Translations under genes and position numbers: made by a program
Notes under the pieces: generated by a model
The model's database searches: none
What the model was told of the DNA's origin: nothing
What the model saw: only the letters and a program-made list of their open reading frames with translations
Part shown: positions 18,442 through 30,173 of the stretch, piece after piece
How the letters are laid out: each line of letters opens with the position of its first letter
Position numbering within the stretch: position 1 is the first letter of the stretch
Source: Mycolicibacterium parafortuitum
GTDB taxonomy: Bacteria; Actinomycetota; Actinomycetes; Mycobacteriales; Mycobacteriaceae
NCBI RefSeq assembly: GCF_010725485.1
Contig: NZ_AP022598.1
Span: 1,426,001 to 1,490,000, forward strand
DNA length: 64,000 nucleotides
Direction of reading: 5' to 3'

Positions 18442-19850
18442 CGACCCAGCCGCAGCCCGTCGTCTCGGTCGCGCCGCCGCTACCGAACCGCCGCAACGCC
18501 GAGCTCGCGTTGCTCGCATTCGCGGCGGCGATCACGACCCTCGCGCTGCTGCTGGTCGAGGCCAACCAGGAACAGGGCCTGCGCTGGGACCTCGCCCAGT
18601 ACACCGTCGCGTATCTGGCGCTGTTCACCGGCGCGCATCTGGCCGTGCGCCGCTTCGCCCCGTACGCCGATCCGCTGCTGCTGCCGGTGGTGGCGCTGCT
18701 CAACGGTCTCGGCCTGGTGATGATCCACCGCCTGGACCTGCCCGAGGGCCAGGCCACCGCACAGGGTCTCGGCGGTACCGCGAACCAGCAGATGCTGTGG
18801 ACGCTGGCCGGGGTGCTCGGATTCTCCGCGCTGGTGATCTTCCTGCGCGACCACCGCATGCTGTCGCGCTACGGCTACGTGTGCGGACTGGCCGGCCTGA
18901 TCCTGCTCGCGATCCCGGCGGTGCTGCCCCGGTCGATGTCGGAGCAGAACGGCGCCAAGATCTGGATCCAGTTCGAGGGCTTCTCGATTCAGCCGGCCGA
19001 GTTCTCCAAGATCCTGCTGCTGATCTTCTTCGCATCGGTGCTGGTGTCCAAGCGCAGCCTGTTCACCAGCGCCGGCAAGCACGTCCTGGGCATGGATCTG
19101 CCGCGCCCGCGTGACCTCGCGCCGCTGCTGGCGGCATGGATCGCGTCGATCGGCGTGATGATCTTCGAGAAGGACCTCGGAACATCGCTGCTGCTGTACG
19201 CGTCGTTTTTGGTCATGGTCTACATCGCGACCGAGCGGTTCAGCTGGGTGGTGCTGGGCCTGGGGCTGTTCGCCGCGGGCAGCGTGGTCGCCTACTACAT
19301 GTTCGACCACGTGCGGGTGCGGGTGCAGACGTGGCGCGACCCGTTCGCCGATCCCGACGGGGCCGGCTACCAGATGGTGCAGTCGCTGTTCAGCTTCGCC
19401 ACCGGTGGCATCTTCGGCACCGGTCTCGGCAACGGACAGCCCGGCACCGTACCGGCGGCGTCCACCGACTTCATCATCGCCGCGATCGGGGAAGAGCTTG
19501 GGCTGGTTGGCCTTTCGGCTGTGCTGATGCTCTACACCATCGTCATCATCCGCGGTCTGCGGACGGCGATCGCGGTGCGCGACAGCTTCGGCAAGCTACT
19601 GGCCGCCGGCCTGTCCGCGACGCTGGCGATCCAGTTGTTCATCGTCGTCGGCGGTGTCACGAAGCTGATCCCGCTGACCGGCCTGACCACGCCGTGGATG
19701 TCCTACGGCGGCTCGTCTCTGGTCGCGAACTATCTGCTGCTGGCCATCCTGGTGCGCATCTCCCACAACGCCCGTAAGCCGATCTCGACCAAGGCCCTGC
19801 CCCCGGGCAACATCGCGGGCGCCAGCACCGAGGTGATCCAGAAAGTATGA
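18438..19850 (+). CDS. rodA: SEDS peptidoglycan polymerase RodA
   Basis: A 470-residue polytopic membrane protein of the FtsW/RodA/SpoVE family with about 10-12 hydrophobic helices. Family motifs include QPAEFSKI, FEKDLGTSLLLY, NGQPGTVPAASTDFI and the C-terminal TTPWMSYGGSS. It polymerises lipid II into glycan strands at the cell poles and works with the class B PBP encoded next (pbpA). The ATG overlaps the pstP stop and its stop overlaps the pbpA ATG, each by 4 bp. Confidence 0.97.
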   Translation: MTTQPQPVVSVAPPLPNRRNAELALLAFAAAITTLALLLVEANQEQGLRWDLAQYTVAYLALFTGAHLAVRRFAPYADPLLLPVVALLNGLGLVMIHRLDLPEGQATAQGLGGTANQQMLWTLAGVLGFSALVIFLRDHRMLSRYGYVCGLAGLILLAIPAVLPRSMSEQNGAKIWIQFEGFSIQPAEFSKILLLIFFASVLVSKRSLFTSAGKHVLGMDLPRPRDLAPLLAAWIASIGVMIFEKDLGTSLLLYASFLVMVYIATERFSWVVLGLGLFAAGSVVAYYMFDHVRVRVQTWRDPFADPDGAGYQMVQSLFSFATGGIFGTGLGNGQPGTVPAASTDFIIAAIGEELGLVGLSAVLMLYTIVIIRGLRTAIAVRDSFGKLLAAGLSATLAIQLFIVVGGVTKLIPLTGLTTPWMSYGGSSLVANYLLLAILVRISHNARKPISTKALPPGNIAGASTEVIQKV

Positions 19851-21322
19851 ACACCTCGCTTCGCCGTATCTCGGTCATGATCATGGCGCTGATCGTGCTG
19901 CTCCTGGCCAACGCGACCCTGACGCAGGTCTTCACCGCCGACGGGCTCCGCGCCGACCCGCGCAACCAGCGGGTGCTGCTCGACGAGTACTCCCGCCAGC
20001 GCGGCCAGATCTCCGCGGGCGGCCAGCTGCTCGCCTATTCGGTGAAGACCGAAGGCCGCTTCCGCTTCCTGCGCGTCTACCCGGATCCGCAGGCCTACGC
20101 GCCGGTCACCGGCTTCTACTCGCTGAGCTACTCGAGCTCCGGTCTGGAGCGCGCCGAGGACACCGTCCTCAACGGCTCCGACGAGCGGCTGTTCGGGCGT
20201 CGGCTCGCCGATTTCTTCACCGGCCGCGATCCGCGCGGCGGCAACGTGTCGACCACCATCAACCCCGAGGTCCAACAGGCCGCGTGGGACGCGATGGAGG
20301 ACGGCTGCAACGGCCCGTGCAAGGGTTCCGTGGTCGCTCTGGAGCCGTCGACCGGGAAGATCCTGGCGCTGGTGTCGGCACCGTCTTACGACCCGAATCT
20401 GCTAGCCACCCACGACATCACCGAGCAGGCCGCCGCATGGGAGGCGCTGCGCGACGACCCCGACTCGCCGCTGCTGAACCGCGCGATCTCCGAGACCTAC
20501 CCGCCCGGATCGACGTTCAAGGTCGTCACCACCGCCGCCGCGCTGCAGTCCGGCGCCACCGCGCAGACGCAGCTGACCGCGGCGCCGCAGATACCGTTGC
20601 CGAACAGCACCGCGACGCTGGAGAACTTCGGCGGCATGTCCTGCGGTGGCGGGCCGACCGCCACGCTGGAGTACGCCTTCGCCCATTCCTGCAACACCGC
20701 GTTCGTCCAGCTCGGTGTCGATACCGGCGCCGACGCGCTGCGCTCGACCGCAGCCGATTTCGGGGTGGACACCCCGGCCCCGGCGATCCCGCTTCAGGTC
20801 GCCGAATCCACAGTCGGCCCGATCGCCGACGACGCGGCGCTCGGCATGTCCAGCATCGGACAGAAGGACGTCGCAGTGACGCCACTGCAGAACGCGATGA
20901 TCGCCGCGACCGTCGCCAACAAGGGTGTGACCATGACGCCGTACCTGGTGGACAGCCTCAAGGGCCCCGACCTGGCGACGATCGCCACCACGGCGCCCAC
21001 CGAACAGCGGCGAGCGGTACCCGAGCAGGTCGCAGATACACTTACGGACCTGATGGTCGCCGCCGAGCAGGTGACGCAGCAGAAGGGAGCCATCGCCGGC
21101 GTGCAGATCGCATCCAAGACCGGCACTGCGGAGCACGGCACGGACCCGCGCAACACGCCGCCGCATGCCTGGTACATCGCCTTCGCGCCCGCTCAGGCAC
21201 CCAAAGTCGCGGTCGCGGTACTCGTCGAGAACGGCGGCGACCGCCTCGGGGCCACCGGCGGTGCGCTGGCCGCACCGATCGGGCGCGCGACGATCGCGGC
21301 GGCGCTGAGGGAGGCGTCATGA
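19847..21322 (+). CDS. pbpA: Class B penicillin-binding protein PbpA
   Basis: A 491-residue transpeptidase with an N-terminal membrane anchor (about 10-30), a dimerisation region and a C-terminal transpeptidase domain. The active-site motifs are Ser222-x-x-Lys225 (STFK), Ser282-Cys283-Asn284 (SCN) and Lys425-Thr-Gly-Thr. It cross-links peptidoglycan made by RodA. M. tuberculosis PbpA is regulated by PknB. A 31-bp gap separates it from pknA, the only sizeable gap inside this block. Confidence 0.97.
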   Translation: MNTSLRRISVMIMALIVLLLANATLTQVFTADGLRADPRNQRVLLDEYSRQRGQISAGGQLLAYSVKTEGRFRFLRVYPDPQAYAPVTGFYSLSYSSSGLERAEDTVLNGSDERLFGRRLADFFTGRDPRGGNVSTTINPEVQQAAWDAMEDGCNGPCKGSVVALEPSTGKILALVSAPSYDPNLLATHDITEQAAAWEALRDDPDSPLLNRAISETYPPGSTFKVVTTAAALQSGATAQTQLTAAPQIPLPNSTATLENFGGMSCGGGPTATLEYAFAHSCNTAFVQLGVDTGADALRSTAADFGVDTPAPAIPLQVAESTVGPIADDAALGMSSIGQKDVAVTPLQNAMIAATVANKGVTMTPYLVDSLKGPDLATIATTAPTEQRRAVPEQVADTLTDLMVAAEQVTQQKGAIAGVQIASKTGTAEHGTDPRNTPPHAWYIAFAPAQAPKVAVAVLVENGGDRLGATGGALAAPIGRATIAAALREAS

Positions 21323-21353
21323 GGCACCCGAGCCGAGCGAAGCGAGGCGAGAA

Positions 21354-22644
21354 ATGAGCCCCCGCGTGGGAGTCACGCTGTCCGGCCGATACCGCCTCCA
21401 GCGGCTGATCGCGACCGGCGGCATGGGCCAGGTCTGGGAAGGCGTCGACTCGCGGCTGGGACGCCGCGTCGCGATCAAGGTCCTCAAGGCCGAGTACTCG
21501 ACCGACCCGGAGTTCGTCGAACGCTTCCGTGCCGAGGCGCGCACGGTCGCGATGCTCAACCACCCCGGCATCGCCGGCGTGTACGACTATGGCGAGACCG
21601 ACATCGACGGCGAGGGCCGCACCGCGTACCTGGTGATGGAACTCGTCAACGGTGAGCCGCTGAACTCGGTCATCAAGCGGACCGGTCGGCTGTCGCTGCG
21701 GCACGCCCTGGACATGCTCGAGCAGACCGGCCGCGCGCTGCAGGTCGCGCACAGCGCCGGCCTGGTGCACCGCGACGTCAAGCCCGGAAACATCCTGATC
21801 ACGCCGACCGGCCAGGTGAAGCTCACCGACTTCGGCATCGCCAAGGCCGTCGACGCCGCCCCGGTCACGCAAACCGGCATGGTGATGGGCACCGCCCAGT
21901 ACATCGCTCCCGAGCAGGCGCTCGGGCACGACGCGACCGCGGCCAGCGACGTGTACTCGCTTGGTGTCGTCGGCTACGAGGCCGTCTCCGGCAAGCGCCC
22001 GTTCACCGGCGACGGTGCGCTGACGGTCGCGATGAAACACATCAAGGAGACACCCCGCCGCTGCCCGCCGATCTGCCGCCGAACGTCCGCGAGCTGATCG
22101 AGATCACGCTGGTGAAGAACCCCAGCCAGCGCTACAAGTCGGGTGGACCGTTCGCCGATGCGGTGGCCGCCGTACGCGCCGGCCGCAGGCCGCCACGGCC
22201 CAACGCGGCGCCGTCGATCGGCCGTGCCGCCCCGGCCGCGGTGCCGCCGGCGATCCAGAACCGTCCGGATCCGACCGGGCGCGCCCCGGCCGCGACCGCA
22301 CGTACCCGCACGACCGGCAGCCATCACCGCTCGGCGCCCCCGGCGCGGCGCACGTTCTCGTCGGGTCAGCGCGCCCTGCTGTGGGCCGCCGGCGTGCTCG
22401 GTGCGCTGGCGATCGTGATCGCGATCCTGATCGTGCTGAACCACCAGGACAAACAGAACAGTCCGACCCGCAGCACGGTCACCGAGACGCCGAGCAGTGA
22501 GACGACCCCTGAGTCGCCGGTGGAGGAGACTCCGGGAGCCGCGCCGCCGATCGAAGGCCATGGCCCGGGGGAAAACTGGGTATCCCCACCCGTTAATAAC
22601 GCGTCACCGCCGGTGACGCTGTACGCCCTGGAACAGATACCGCG

Positions 22645-22648
<4 letters not shown>
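21354..22648 (+). pseudogene. pknA: Ser/Thr protein kinase PknA, frameshifted by a 1-base deletion
   Basis: The first frame encodes an intact kinase N-lobe and most of the C-lobe: glycine loop TGGMGQVW, Lys42, catalytic HRDVKPGN (Asp141), DFG, activation-loop Thr172/Thr174 in [10 protein letters not shown], and APEQ. After residue 234 (KHIKETP) the frame changes at the CCCC run 22053-22056 and ends at 22097 with unrelated residues. The correct continuation ([12 protein letters not shown]..., then KNPSQRY, a linker, a membrane helix and a short extracellular tail) is in the +1 frame and stops at 22648, overlapping pknB (ATGA). One extra C gives 431 residues, the length of M. tuberculosis PknA. 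The kinase is essential in mycobacteria, so a sequencing or assembly error is more likely than a true null. Confidence 0.93.
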
Positions 22649-24496
<1,848 letters not shown>

Positions 24497-24519
<23 letters not shown>

Positions 24520-25171
24520 CGGCCGCGACGGCGCCGGCGACCTCGTCCTCGAGCTGACGGACCAGGGTCTCGGCCGGGGCCGCGCCGCAGTACCCGAGCC
24601 AGTTGGCCAGCATCCGGTGCCCGCCCTGGGTCAGGATCGACTCGGGATGGAACTGCACGCCGTGTACGGGCAGTTCGCGGTGCTGGACGCCCATGATGAC
24701 GCCCCCCTCGGTGCGGGCGATCACCTCGAGCTCGTCGGGCACCGTCTCCGGCAGGATCGTCAGCGAGTGGTACCGCGTCGCGGTGAACGGGTCGGGCAGT
24801 CCTCTGAGCACGCCGGCATCGGCGTGGTAGACGGTGCTGGTCTTGCCGTGCAGCAGCTCAGGGGCCCGATCGACGGTGCCGCCGAAGGCCACCCCGATCG
24901 CCTGATGCCCCAGGCACACGCCGAGCAGCGGAGTGCGTGCCGCCGCGCACGCGTGCACCATCGGGATCGTCGCGCCGGCCCGCTCCGGGGTGCCCGGCCC
25001 GGGGCTCAGCAGCACGCCGTCGAACTCGGCGGCCGCGCGGGCGATGCCGGCATCGGAGGACAGCCGGTCGTCGTCGTTGCGCCACACCTGAGCCTCGACG
25101 CCGAGCTGGCCGAGGTACTGGACCAGGTTGAACACGAAGCTGTCGTAGTTGTCGACGACCAAGACCTGCAT
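24497..25171 (-). CDS. trpG: Glutamine amidotransferase, anthranilate/aminodeoxychorismate synthase component II
   Basis: A 224-residue class I glutamine amidotransferase. The triad is visible as the nucleophile Cys in GVCLGHQ and His-x-Glu in FHPES; the oxyanion strand is SPGPGTP. It releases ammonia from glutamine for anthranilate or 4-amino-4-deoxychorismate synthesis, in tryptophan and folate pathways respectively. The gene has this isolated position next to pknB in mycobacteria (Rv0013). The 3' end overlaps pknB by 23 bp in the opposite direction, leaving no intergenic terminator. Confidence 0.95.
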
Positions 25172-25201
25172 CAGCTCAGGTTACCGGCGCGGCGGCGCGG
25201 T

Positions 25202-25963
25202 TCAGTAGCCGAGCGGGCCGATCGGCTGGGCGTACTTCATGCGGACCGCCTCGGTGTGCCCGACCAGTTCCACGTCGCGGACCTCCTCGGTATAGCCGAG
25301 CCCGAACCGGACCGCGTAGCGCTTGTACAGCGTCACGAGCGGCGACGCGGCCAGCGCTTCCTGCATCGCCGCGGAATCGCCGACGGCGGAGATGACGTAC
25401 GGCGGGCTGTAGGTGCGGCCGTTGAGCAGCAGTGTGTTGCCGACGCACCGCGGGGCCGACGTCGCGATGATGCGCTGGTCCTGCACCTGGATGCCCTCGG
25501 CGCCCGCGCTCCACATCGCGTTGATGACGCCCTGGATGTCCTGCTGGTGCACGACGAGGTCGTCGGGGGACGCGTCACGGGGGAACCGGCCGTGCGCGTC
25601 GCGTTGCGCGTCGTTCAGCGTGACGACCAGGCCGGGCCCGCGCAGGGGTGTCAGGCCCGCAGCCCCGGCGAGCGCGTCACCGCGGTTGGTGATGGCCGTC
25701 AGCGCGGCCTCGGCGCCGGGGGAGCCTCCGTGATGGTTGTCGATGCTCGACGCCAGCGCACTCTGCTCGGCACTGAGCCGGTCCACCGACTGCTGGGATT
25801 CGCGGACCAGGTCGACCAGGCGGGGGGCGTCGCTGCTGCGGATCTCGTCGCCGCCGGACACTCCGTGGGTCGCGCCGAGGAGCAGACCCGCGGCCACGCA
25901 CACCACCGGGACCCCGATGCGCCACGCGGAGCGCTTGCGCGCGGGGGTGTCCTTGTCGGTCAT
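25202..25963 (-). CDS. DUF881 membrane-anchored protein (Rv0012-like)
   Basis: A 253-residue protein with a short charged N-terminus, one membrane helix (about residues 15-35), a predicted coiled-coil stretch (LVDLVRESQQSVDRLSAEQ) and a DUF881 domain (GPGLVVTLNDA, VVHQQDIQGVINAMWSAGAEGI). DUF881 proteins often lie near division genes in Gram-positives but have no firmly assigned activity. The start MTDKDTP is chosen over a 33-residue upstream extension because it places charged residues before the membrane helix. It is divergent from crgA and co-directional with trpG. Confidence 0.9.
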   Translation of the reverse strand: MTDKDTPARKRSAWRIGVPVVCVAAGLLLGATHGVSGGDEIRSSDAPRLVDLVRESQQSVDRLSAEQSALASSIDNHHGGSPGAEAALTAITNRGDALAGAAGLTPLRGPGLVVTLNDAQRDAHGRFPRDASPDDLVVHQQDIQGVINAMWSAGAEGIQVQDQRIIATSAPRCVGNTLLLNGRTYSPPYVISAVGDSAAMQEALAASPLVTLYKRYAVRFGLGYTEEVRDVELVGHTEAVRMKYAQPIGPLGY

Positions 25964-26106
25964 CGTCGTCCTGGCTTCTGTGGATGGTGCGGTGAGGTCC
26001 GGAAGTGCGCGGATCGCCTGCGTTAGGCTCTCCCTAAACATCGTCGCACTGACCGGCCACATGTGGCACCGGAGACAGACGCGGCGCCGATCGTTCGAAG
26101 GTACGC

Positions 26107-26388
26107 ATGCCCAAGTCCAAGGTCCGTAAGAAGAACGACTTCACCATCAACCCGGTGAGCCGGACTCCGGTCAAGGTCAAGGCCGGGCCGTCGAGTACGT
26201 GGTTCGTGGTGCTGTTCGTGAGCCTGATGCTGATCGGTCTGGTGTGGCTGATCGTCTTCCAGCTCGCCGGCAGCGGCCCCGACGTTCCGAGCTTCCTGCA
26301 GTGGATGGCCGATCTGAATGTGTGGAACTACGCCATCGCGTTCGCTTTCATGATCACAGGTTTGCTGCTGACGATGCGCTGGCGATGA
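26107..26388 (+). CDS. crgA: Cell division protein CrgA
   Basis: A 93-residue membrane protein of the same length as M. tuberculosis CrgA. A basic N-terminus (MPKSKVRKK) is followed by two membrane helices (about 32-54 and 73-90). CrgA helps assemble the divisome and interacts with FtsZ, FtsQ, FtsI and CwsA; cwsA is 1.2 kb away. It is divergent from the DUF881 gene with a 143-bp shared promoter region. Confidence 0.97.
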   Translation: MPKSKVRKKNDFTINPVSRTPVKVKAGPSSTWFVVLFVSLMLIGLVWLIVFQLAGSGPDVPSFLQWMADLNVWNYAIAFAFMITGLLLTMRWR

Positions 26389-26478
26389 CGGGCGCGGGCG
26401 GCCAGATGAACTCATCTCGGTCGCCTGTTGTTCGTCCGCCGGCAACCCGGACGTCACCGGATCACACGGATGTGATTC

Positions 26479-26508
26479 ATCCCCATTGGGGATAGCACTT
26501 GTGGATAA
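26479..26508. promoter_or_regulatory. Consensus DnaA box beside a palindrome of an oriC-type motif
   Basis: The palindrome ATCCCCA-T-TGGGGAT (26479-26493) is followed by TGTGGATAA (26500-26508), the exact complement of the consensus DnaA box TTATCCACA. The half-site TGGGGAT is the same heptamer that recurs in oriC of this window. The cluster sits 37 bp upstream of the PH-protein gene. DnaA binding here is inferred. Confidence 0.6.
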
Positions 26509-26544
26509 CCGCCATTCCTCGCGGTAGAAGGGTGTGAAGTACCG

Positions 26545-26982
26545 GTGCAGCAAACACAGTGGCAACCGCAGAGCGCGGCCATCGTGGTGCAGGGAATCCT
26601 GGGCATCCTGCTCGCAGTTTTCGCTGTGACCCTGGTCACAGACGCGCCAGGGCGCGTGCTGATCGGCCTGGCGGCGGTCGGCCTGATCGTGTTTGCGCTC
26701 ATGTCGTGGCGCGCCCGGCCCAAGCTAGCAATCACCGAGGACGGCCTGGTCCACCGCGGCTGGTTCACGACGCGCCAACTGACGCGCGCGGACATCAAAC
26801 GGATCCGGATCACCGAGTTCCGCCGGATAGGCCGAAAAGTCCGGCTTCTGGAGATCGACACCGTGGACGACCGACTGCTGGTGATGAGTCGGTGGGATCT
26901 GGGCACCGACCCGCTGACGGTGCTCGACGCACTCACCGACGCCGGGTACGCACCCGGCGCCGGTGCGGGGGAGACCCCGTAG
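26545..26982 (+). CDS. PH-domain membrane protein (Rv0010c-like)
   Basis: A 145-residue protein with two adjacent membrane helices (about 11-31 and 36-55) and a C-terminal bacterial PH-like domain (KLAITEDGLVHRGWF, IKRIRITEFRRIGRKVRLLEI). It occupies the place of M. tuberculosis Rv0010c between crgA and ppiA. Its function is unknown. The start is GTG. The 3' end lies 6 bp from the convergent ppiA stop. The DnaA-box cluster just upstream suggests that its expression may respond to DnaA. Confidence 0.9.
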   Translation: MQQTQWQPQSAAIVVQGILGILLAVFAVTLVTDAPGRVLIGLAAVGLIVFALMSWRARPKLAITEDGLVHRGWFTTRQLTRADIKRIRITEFRRIGRKVRLLEIDTVDDRLLVMSRWDLGTDPLTVLDALTDAGYAPGAGAGETP

Positions 26983-26988
26983 CAGCGT

Positions 26989-27516
26989 CTAGGAGATGGT
27001 GATCGACTCGATCACGACCGGATCGATGGGACGGTCGCTGCGGTCGGTCGGCGTCGTGGCGATCGCATCGACGACCTTCTTCGACTCCTCGTCGACGACT
27101 TCACCGAAGATGGTGTGGCGGCGGTTCAGGTGCGGGGTCTCGGTCACGGTGATGAAGAACTGCGAGCCGTTGGTCCCCGGCCCGGCATTGGCCATCGCCA
27201 GCAGGTAGGGCTTGTCGAACTGCAGCTCCGGGTGGAACTCGTCGGCGAATTTGTAACCCGCGTCGCCGCGGCCGGTGCCGGTCGGGTCGCCGCCCTGGAT
27301 CATGAAGCCGTCGATGACGCGGTGGAAGATCACGCCGTCATAGAACGGCCCCGACGAGCCGCCCGACGCGTTCTCCGTGCTGTATTCCTTGGTTCCCTGG
27401 GCCAGTCCGACGAAATTGGACACGGTCTTGGGGGCGTGGTTTCCGAAGAGTGCGATCTTGATGTCGCCGCGGTTGGTGTGCAGGGTCGCGGTCGCGGTCT
27501 GAATGGGACTCGTCAC
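26989..27516 (-). CDS. ppiA: Peptidyl-prolyl cis-trans isomerase A (cyclophilin)
   Basis: A 175-residue cyclophilin that catalyses prolyl isomerisation in the cytosol; there is no signal peptide. Core residues are visible: the catalytic arginine in [24 protein letters not shown], and HTIFGEV. The GTG start at 27516 ([15 protein letters not shown]) fits other mycobacterial PpiA proteins and avoids a 39-residue extension without conservation. It is divergent from cwsA with 106 bp between them. Confidence 0.95.
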   Translation of the reverse strand: MTSPIQTATATLHTNRGDIKIALFGNHAPKTVSNFVGLAQGTKEYSTENASGGSSGPFYDGVIFHRVIDGFMIQGGDPTGTGRGDAGYKFADEFHPELQFDKPYLLAMANAGPGTNGSQFFITVTETPHLNRRHTIFGEVVDEESKKVVDAIATTPTDRSDRPIDPVVIESITIS

Positions 27517-27622
27517 GGGAATCCAGTCTGCCACGCGCCCTCGCGGGCCAACCGGGCACCGTGCGCTCGGCGGGATGGCAGGCTGAAGGTGCGACATCCG
27601 TCCATCGAGAAAGGGGTGGGAA

Positions 27623-28057
27623 ATGAGCTCCACGACCCGCGAACACCTGACACACGGCCAGCGCCTCGGGCGCGGCCTGAAGTACTCGACCGTCGGCCCG
27701 GTCGATGTGACCAGGGGAGCGGTGGGGCTCAGCGTCGACTCGGTGCGCTCATCGGCCGCGTGGGTCGGTGACCGCTACCGCCGCAGCAAGGTCGCCCGCC
27801 AGCTGCGCGAGGAGCTGGCGTCCGCACAGCAGGTGATCGCGGCCGAGGTCGCCGCCGCCCAGGAGGTCGTGGCGAACCTGCCCGAGGTACTGCAGAAAGC
27901 CCGCAAGCCACGGCGACGGGTGCGCCCGTGGCTGCTCGCCGGGGTCGGCGTCGCATTGCTGGCCGGGGGAGCGGTGACGTTCTCCATCCTGCGCCGGTCG
28001 GCACAACCGGATCCGTCGCCGCTGCCGCCGAGCGTCGATGTGACGCCCAAGCCCTAG
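27623..28057 (+). CDS. cwsA: Cell wall synthesis protein CwsA
   Basis: A 144-residue protein closely matching M. tuberculosis Rv0008c. The conserved N-terminal block ([19 protein letters not shown]), a central coiled-coil (about 58-92), one membrane helix (about 103-123) and a Pro-rich C-terminal tail are in the expected order. CwsA interacts with Wag31 and CrgA and helps set polar growth and division. A good Shine-Dalgarno (AAAGGGG) precedes the ATG. Downstream, the usual neighbours (tRNA-Ala and tRNA-Ile) are displaced by about 8 kb of other genes. Confidence 0.95.
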   Translation: MSSTTREHLTHGQRLGRGLKYSTVGPVDVTRGAVGLSVDSVRSSAAWVGDRYRRSKVARQLREELASAQQVIAAEVAAAQEVVANLPEVLQKARKPRRRVRPWLLAGVGVALLAGGAVTFSILRRSAQPDPSPLPPSVDVTPKP

Positions 28058-28074
28058 CGAAAGCTGCTCGCGCC

Positions 28075-29433
28075 GTGGCTGTCTCGGTATTCGATCTGTT
28101 CTCGATCGGTATCGGCCCGTCGAGCTCACACACCGTGGGCCCGATGCGGGCGGCCCGGCGCTTCGTCGAGCGCCTCGCCGGCGCCGGAGGTCTGTCCGGC
28201 GTCGCCGGGGTGCGCGTCGAACTGTACGGTTCGCTCGGCGCGACCGGGGCGGGGCACGGGACACCGGGCGCGGTGGTGCTCGGTCTGGAGGGCGCCGACC
28301 CCGAGACCGTCGACCCCGACGCGGCCCGTGCCCGGGTTGCGGAGGTGGGGGAGCAGCGCAGGCTCCGGCTCCCCGGCGAACACGAAATCGGGTTCGACAT
28401 CGCCTCCGACATCGTCCTGTCGTTGCGGGCCATGGACTTTCACAGCAACGGCATGGTGTTCATCGCCCGCGACGCCGACGGGGGTGAGCTCGATCGGCAC
28501 GTCTACTACTCGGTCGGCGGAGGGTTCGTCGTCGACGAGGACGAGGCCACCGGCGGTGCGCGAAACGAGATCGCGGTGCCGTACCCGTTCCACACCGGAG
28601 CGGACATGATGGCGCTCGCGGTCGAAAACGACTGCCGAATATCGGATCTCGTCGCCGCCAACGAAGAGGCGCTCGGAAACGGCGCGCGGCTGAGGGACGG
28701 TCTGCTGCGGATCTGGGCAGCGATGCGGGAGTGCGTCGACCGCGGGCTGGCCGCCGACGGCACGCTACCGGGCAGTCTGCAGGTGCAGCGTCGAGCCCGG
28801 GTGCTCGCCGCGGCGCTGGAGGCCAACCGCGCGGAGCCGCTGTACGCGATGGACTGGGTCGGGGTGTTCGCGCTGGCGGTCAACGAGGAGAACGCGGCGG
28901 GCGGACGGGTCGTCACCGCCCCGACCAACGGCGCGGCCGGGATCATCCCCGCGGTGCTGCACTACTACTGGCGGTTCGTGCCGGGCGCCGACGAGGACGG
29001 TGTGGTCGAGTTCCTGCTGACCGCCGGCGCGATCGGTCAGCTGTTCAAGACGAACGCGTCGATCTCCGGCGCGGAGGTCGGCTGCCAGGGCGAGGTGGGC
29101 TCGGCCTGCTCGATGGCGGCCGGGGCGCTGGCGGCGGTGATGGGCGGGACGCCGGCGCAGGTGGAGAACGCCGCGGAGATCGGGATCGAGCACAACCTCG
29201 GGCTGACCTGTGACCCCGTCGGGGGACTGGTGCAGATCCCGTGTATCGAACGCAATGCGATCGCGGCGGTGAAGGCGATCGCGGCGGCACGAATGGCGAT
29301 GTTCGGCGACGGCACACACCGGGTGAGCTTGGACACCGCGATCAAGACGATGCGCGACACCGGAGCCGATATGGCGGACAAGTACAAGGAGACCTCCCGC
29401 GGGGGACTGGCCCTCAACGTGGTCGAGTGCTGA
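28075..29433 (+). CDS. sdaA: L-serine dehydratase (iron-sulfur type)
   Basis: A 452-residue single-chain L-serine ammonia-lyase that deaminates serine to pyruvate. It begins with the family hallmark [21 protein letters not shown]. The alpha domain shows [21 protein letters not shown] and the Fe-S cysteines in [19 protein letters not shown] and PCIERNA; the C-terminus ends in Cys (NVVEC), as in related enzymes where the terminal cysteine binds the cluster. The GTG start at 28075 lies 17 bp after cwsA. In M. tuberculosis sdaA is elsewhere, so here it marks the left border of inserted material. Confidence 0.95.
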   Translation: MAVSVFDLFSIGIGPSSSHTVGPMRAARRFVERLAGAGGLSGVAGVRVELYGSLGATGAGHGTPGAVVLGLEGADPETVDPDAARARVAEVGEQRRLRLPGEHEIGFDIASDIVLSLRAMDFHSNGMVFIARDADGGELDRHVYYSVGGGFVVDEDEATGGARNEIAVPYPFHTGADMMALAVENDCRISDLVAANEEALGNGARLRDGLLRIWAAMRECVDRGLAADGTLPGSLQVQRRARVLAAALEANRAEPLYAMDWVGVFALAVNEENAAGGRVVTAPTNGAAGIIPAVLHYYWRFVPGADEDGVVEFLLTAGAIGQLFKTNASISGAEVGCQGEVGSACSMAAGALAAVMGGTPAQVENAAEIGIEHNLGLTCDPVGGLVQIPCIERNAIAAVKAIAAARMAMFGDGTHRVSLDTAIKTMRDTGADMADKYKETSRGGLALNVVEC

Positions 29434-29526
29434 GATCCTTGTGGAGCCTGGACGACGCGGCATCTGAGCGATACCTGGTCCTGATACAGCCTGGATAGCA
29501 GGTGATCTCGCCGCAAAGCTGGCCGG

Positions 29527-29643
29527 GTGCAACACCCGGATCCATATTCTCCCGGCGATTCACTGAGACGCACGGTGTTCGCCGTTGTCGCGACCTTCGT
29601 CCTGATCGGGATTCTTGCGGGCGTGATGGTTGGTCTACTGTGA
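29527..29643 (+). CDS. Possible 38-residue single-pass membrane protein
   Basis: A short open frame from GTG at 29527 encodes a hydrophilic start (VQHPDPYSPGDSLRRT) followed directly by an uninterrupted hydrophobic stretch of about 22 residues ending GVMVGLL and a stop. The arginine pair before the helix suits an inside-positive small membrane protein. No clear ribosome binding site is visible and no family was recognised. It may be coding, but the shortness makes chance possible. Confidence 0.35.
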   Translation: MQHPDPYSPGDSLRRTVFAVVATFVLIGILAGVMVGLL

Positions 29644-30123
29644 CACCGCCATCTCCCGGCAGACCACGCGGCAGCGCCAACTGAGCCGAAAGGCTCTGGC
29701 CGGTAGTCGAATACGTCATCCTATGAAGGATTCACCTAGTAGGAGTACAGCCTCGACAGCCTCGCGTCATCAGCTGAGCATTGGTGTGGTGATGCCCTAC
29801 ATGAGAATGCGACCTTCTACGGCGGCTGCGCTGTCTGATGGTGCCAAATCTCTTACCCCAGTGAATAACTCGCCGTCGTTGATCGGTTCCTCGTCACCGC
29901 GGGCACGAAGCAGATGGATTGTGCGACTCTGGCAGCTCGTCAGGACGCCCGCCAGAACCGCAGGCGGCGAGGTGAGGACCAGGCGTTCGAAGGTGCGCCG
30001 CCCCGACTACATGGAAGAGGCCGCGATGCGGCGCGAGATGTTCCGGCTTTGAGGCTGCCGGAATATCGGCGGCACCATGATGCGCTGTACCGCAACATGT
30101 TCGGCGCGATCCCCACAGTGAAG
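29644..30123. other. Poorly coding intergenic stretch inside the inserted region
   Basis: Nothing convincing was found here. A plus-strand frame (to 30052) reads through low-complexity Ser/Arg/Thr residues and has no recognised domain; its end (RRPDYMEEAAMRREMF) looks more protein-like and may be a gene remnant. The base composition is visibly less GC-rich than the neighbouring core genes, which suits decayed or recently acquired DNA. Confidence 0.5.
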
Positions 30124-30157
30124 TCCGGCCCATCCCGCAGTTGCGGGATGGGCCGGA
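30124..30157 (-). terminator. Strong hairpin terminator after the glutamine synthetase gene
   Basis: TCCGGCCCATCCCGCA and its exact complement form a 15-16 bp stem with a 2-4 nt loop, 16 bp past the synthetase stop on the minus strand. There is no U-tract. It probably ends the regulator-glutaminase-synthetase transcript. Confidence 0.8.
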
Positions 30158-30173
30158 TGCGTGGGGGAGTACG

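Noticed and set aside
18135..18519. Arg/Gly/Pro-rich frames on both strands over the pstP 3' end
   Set aside because: They are alternative readings of the Pro/Ser/Thr-rich PstP tail, a common effect of high GC content.
29630..30052. 140-residue plus-strand frame after sdaA
   Set aside because: Low-complexity Ser/Arg composition, no family pattern and no ribosome binding site. At most its end may be a remnant.
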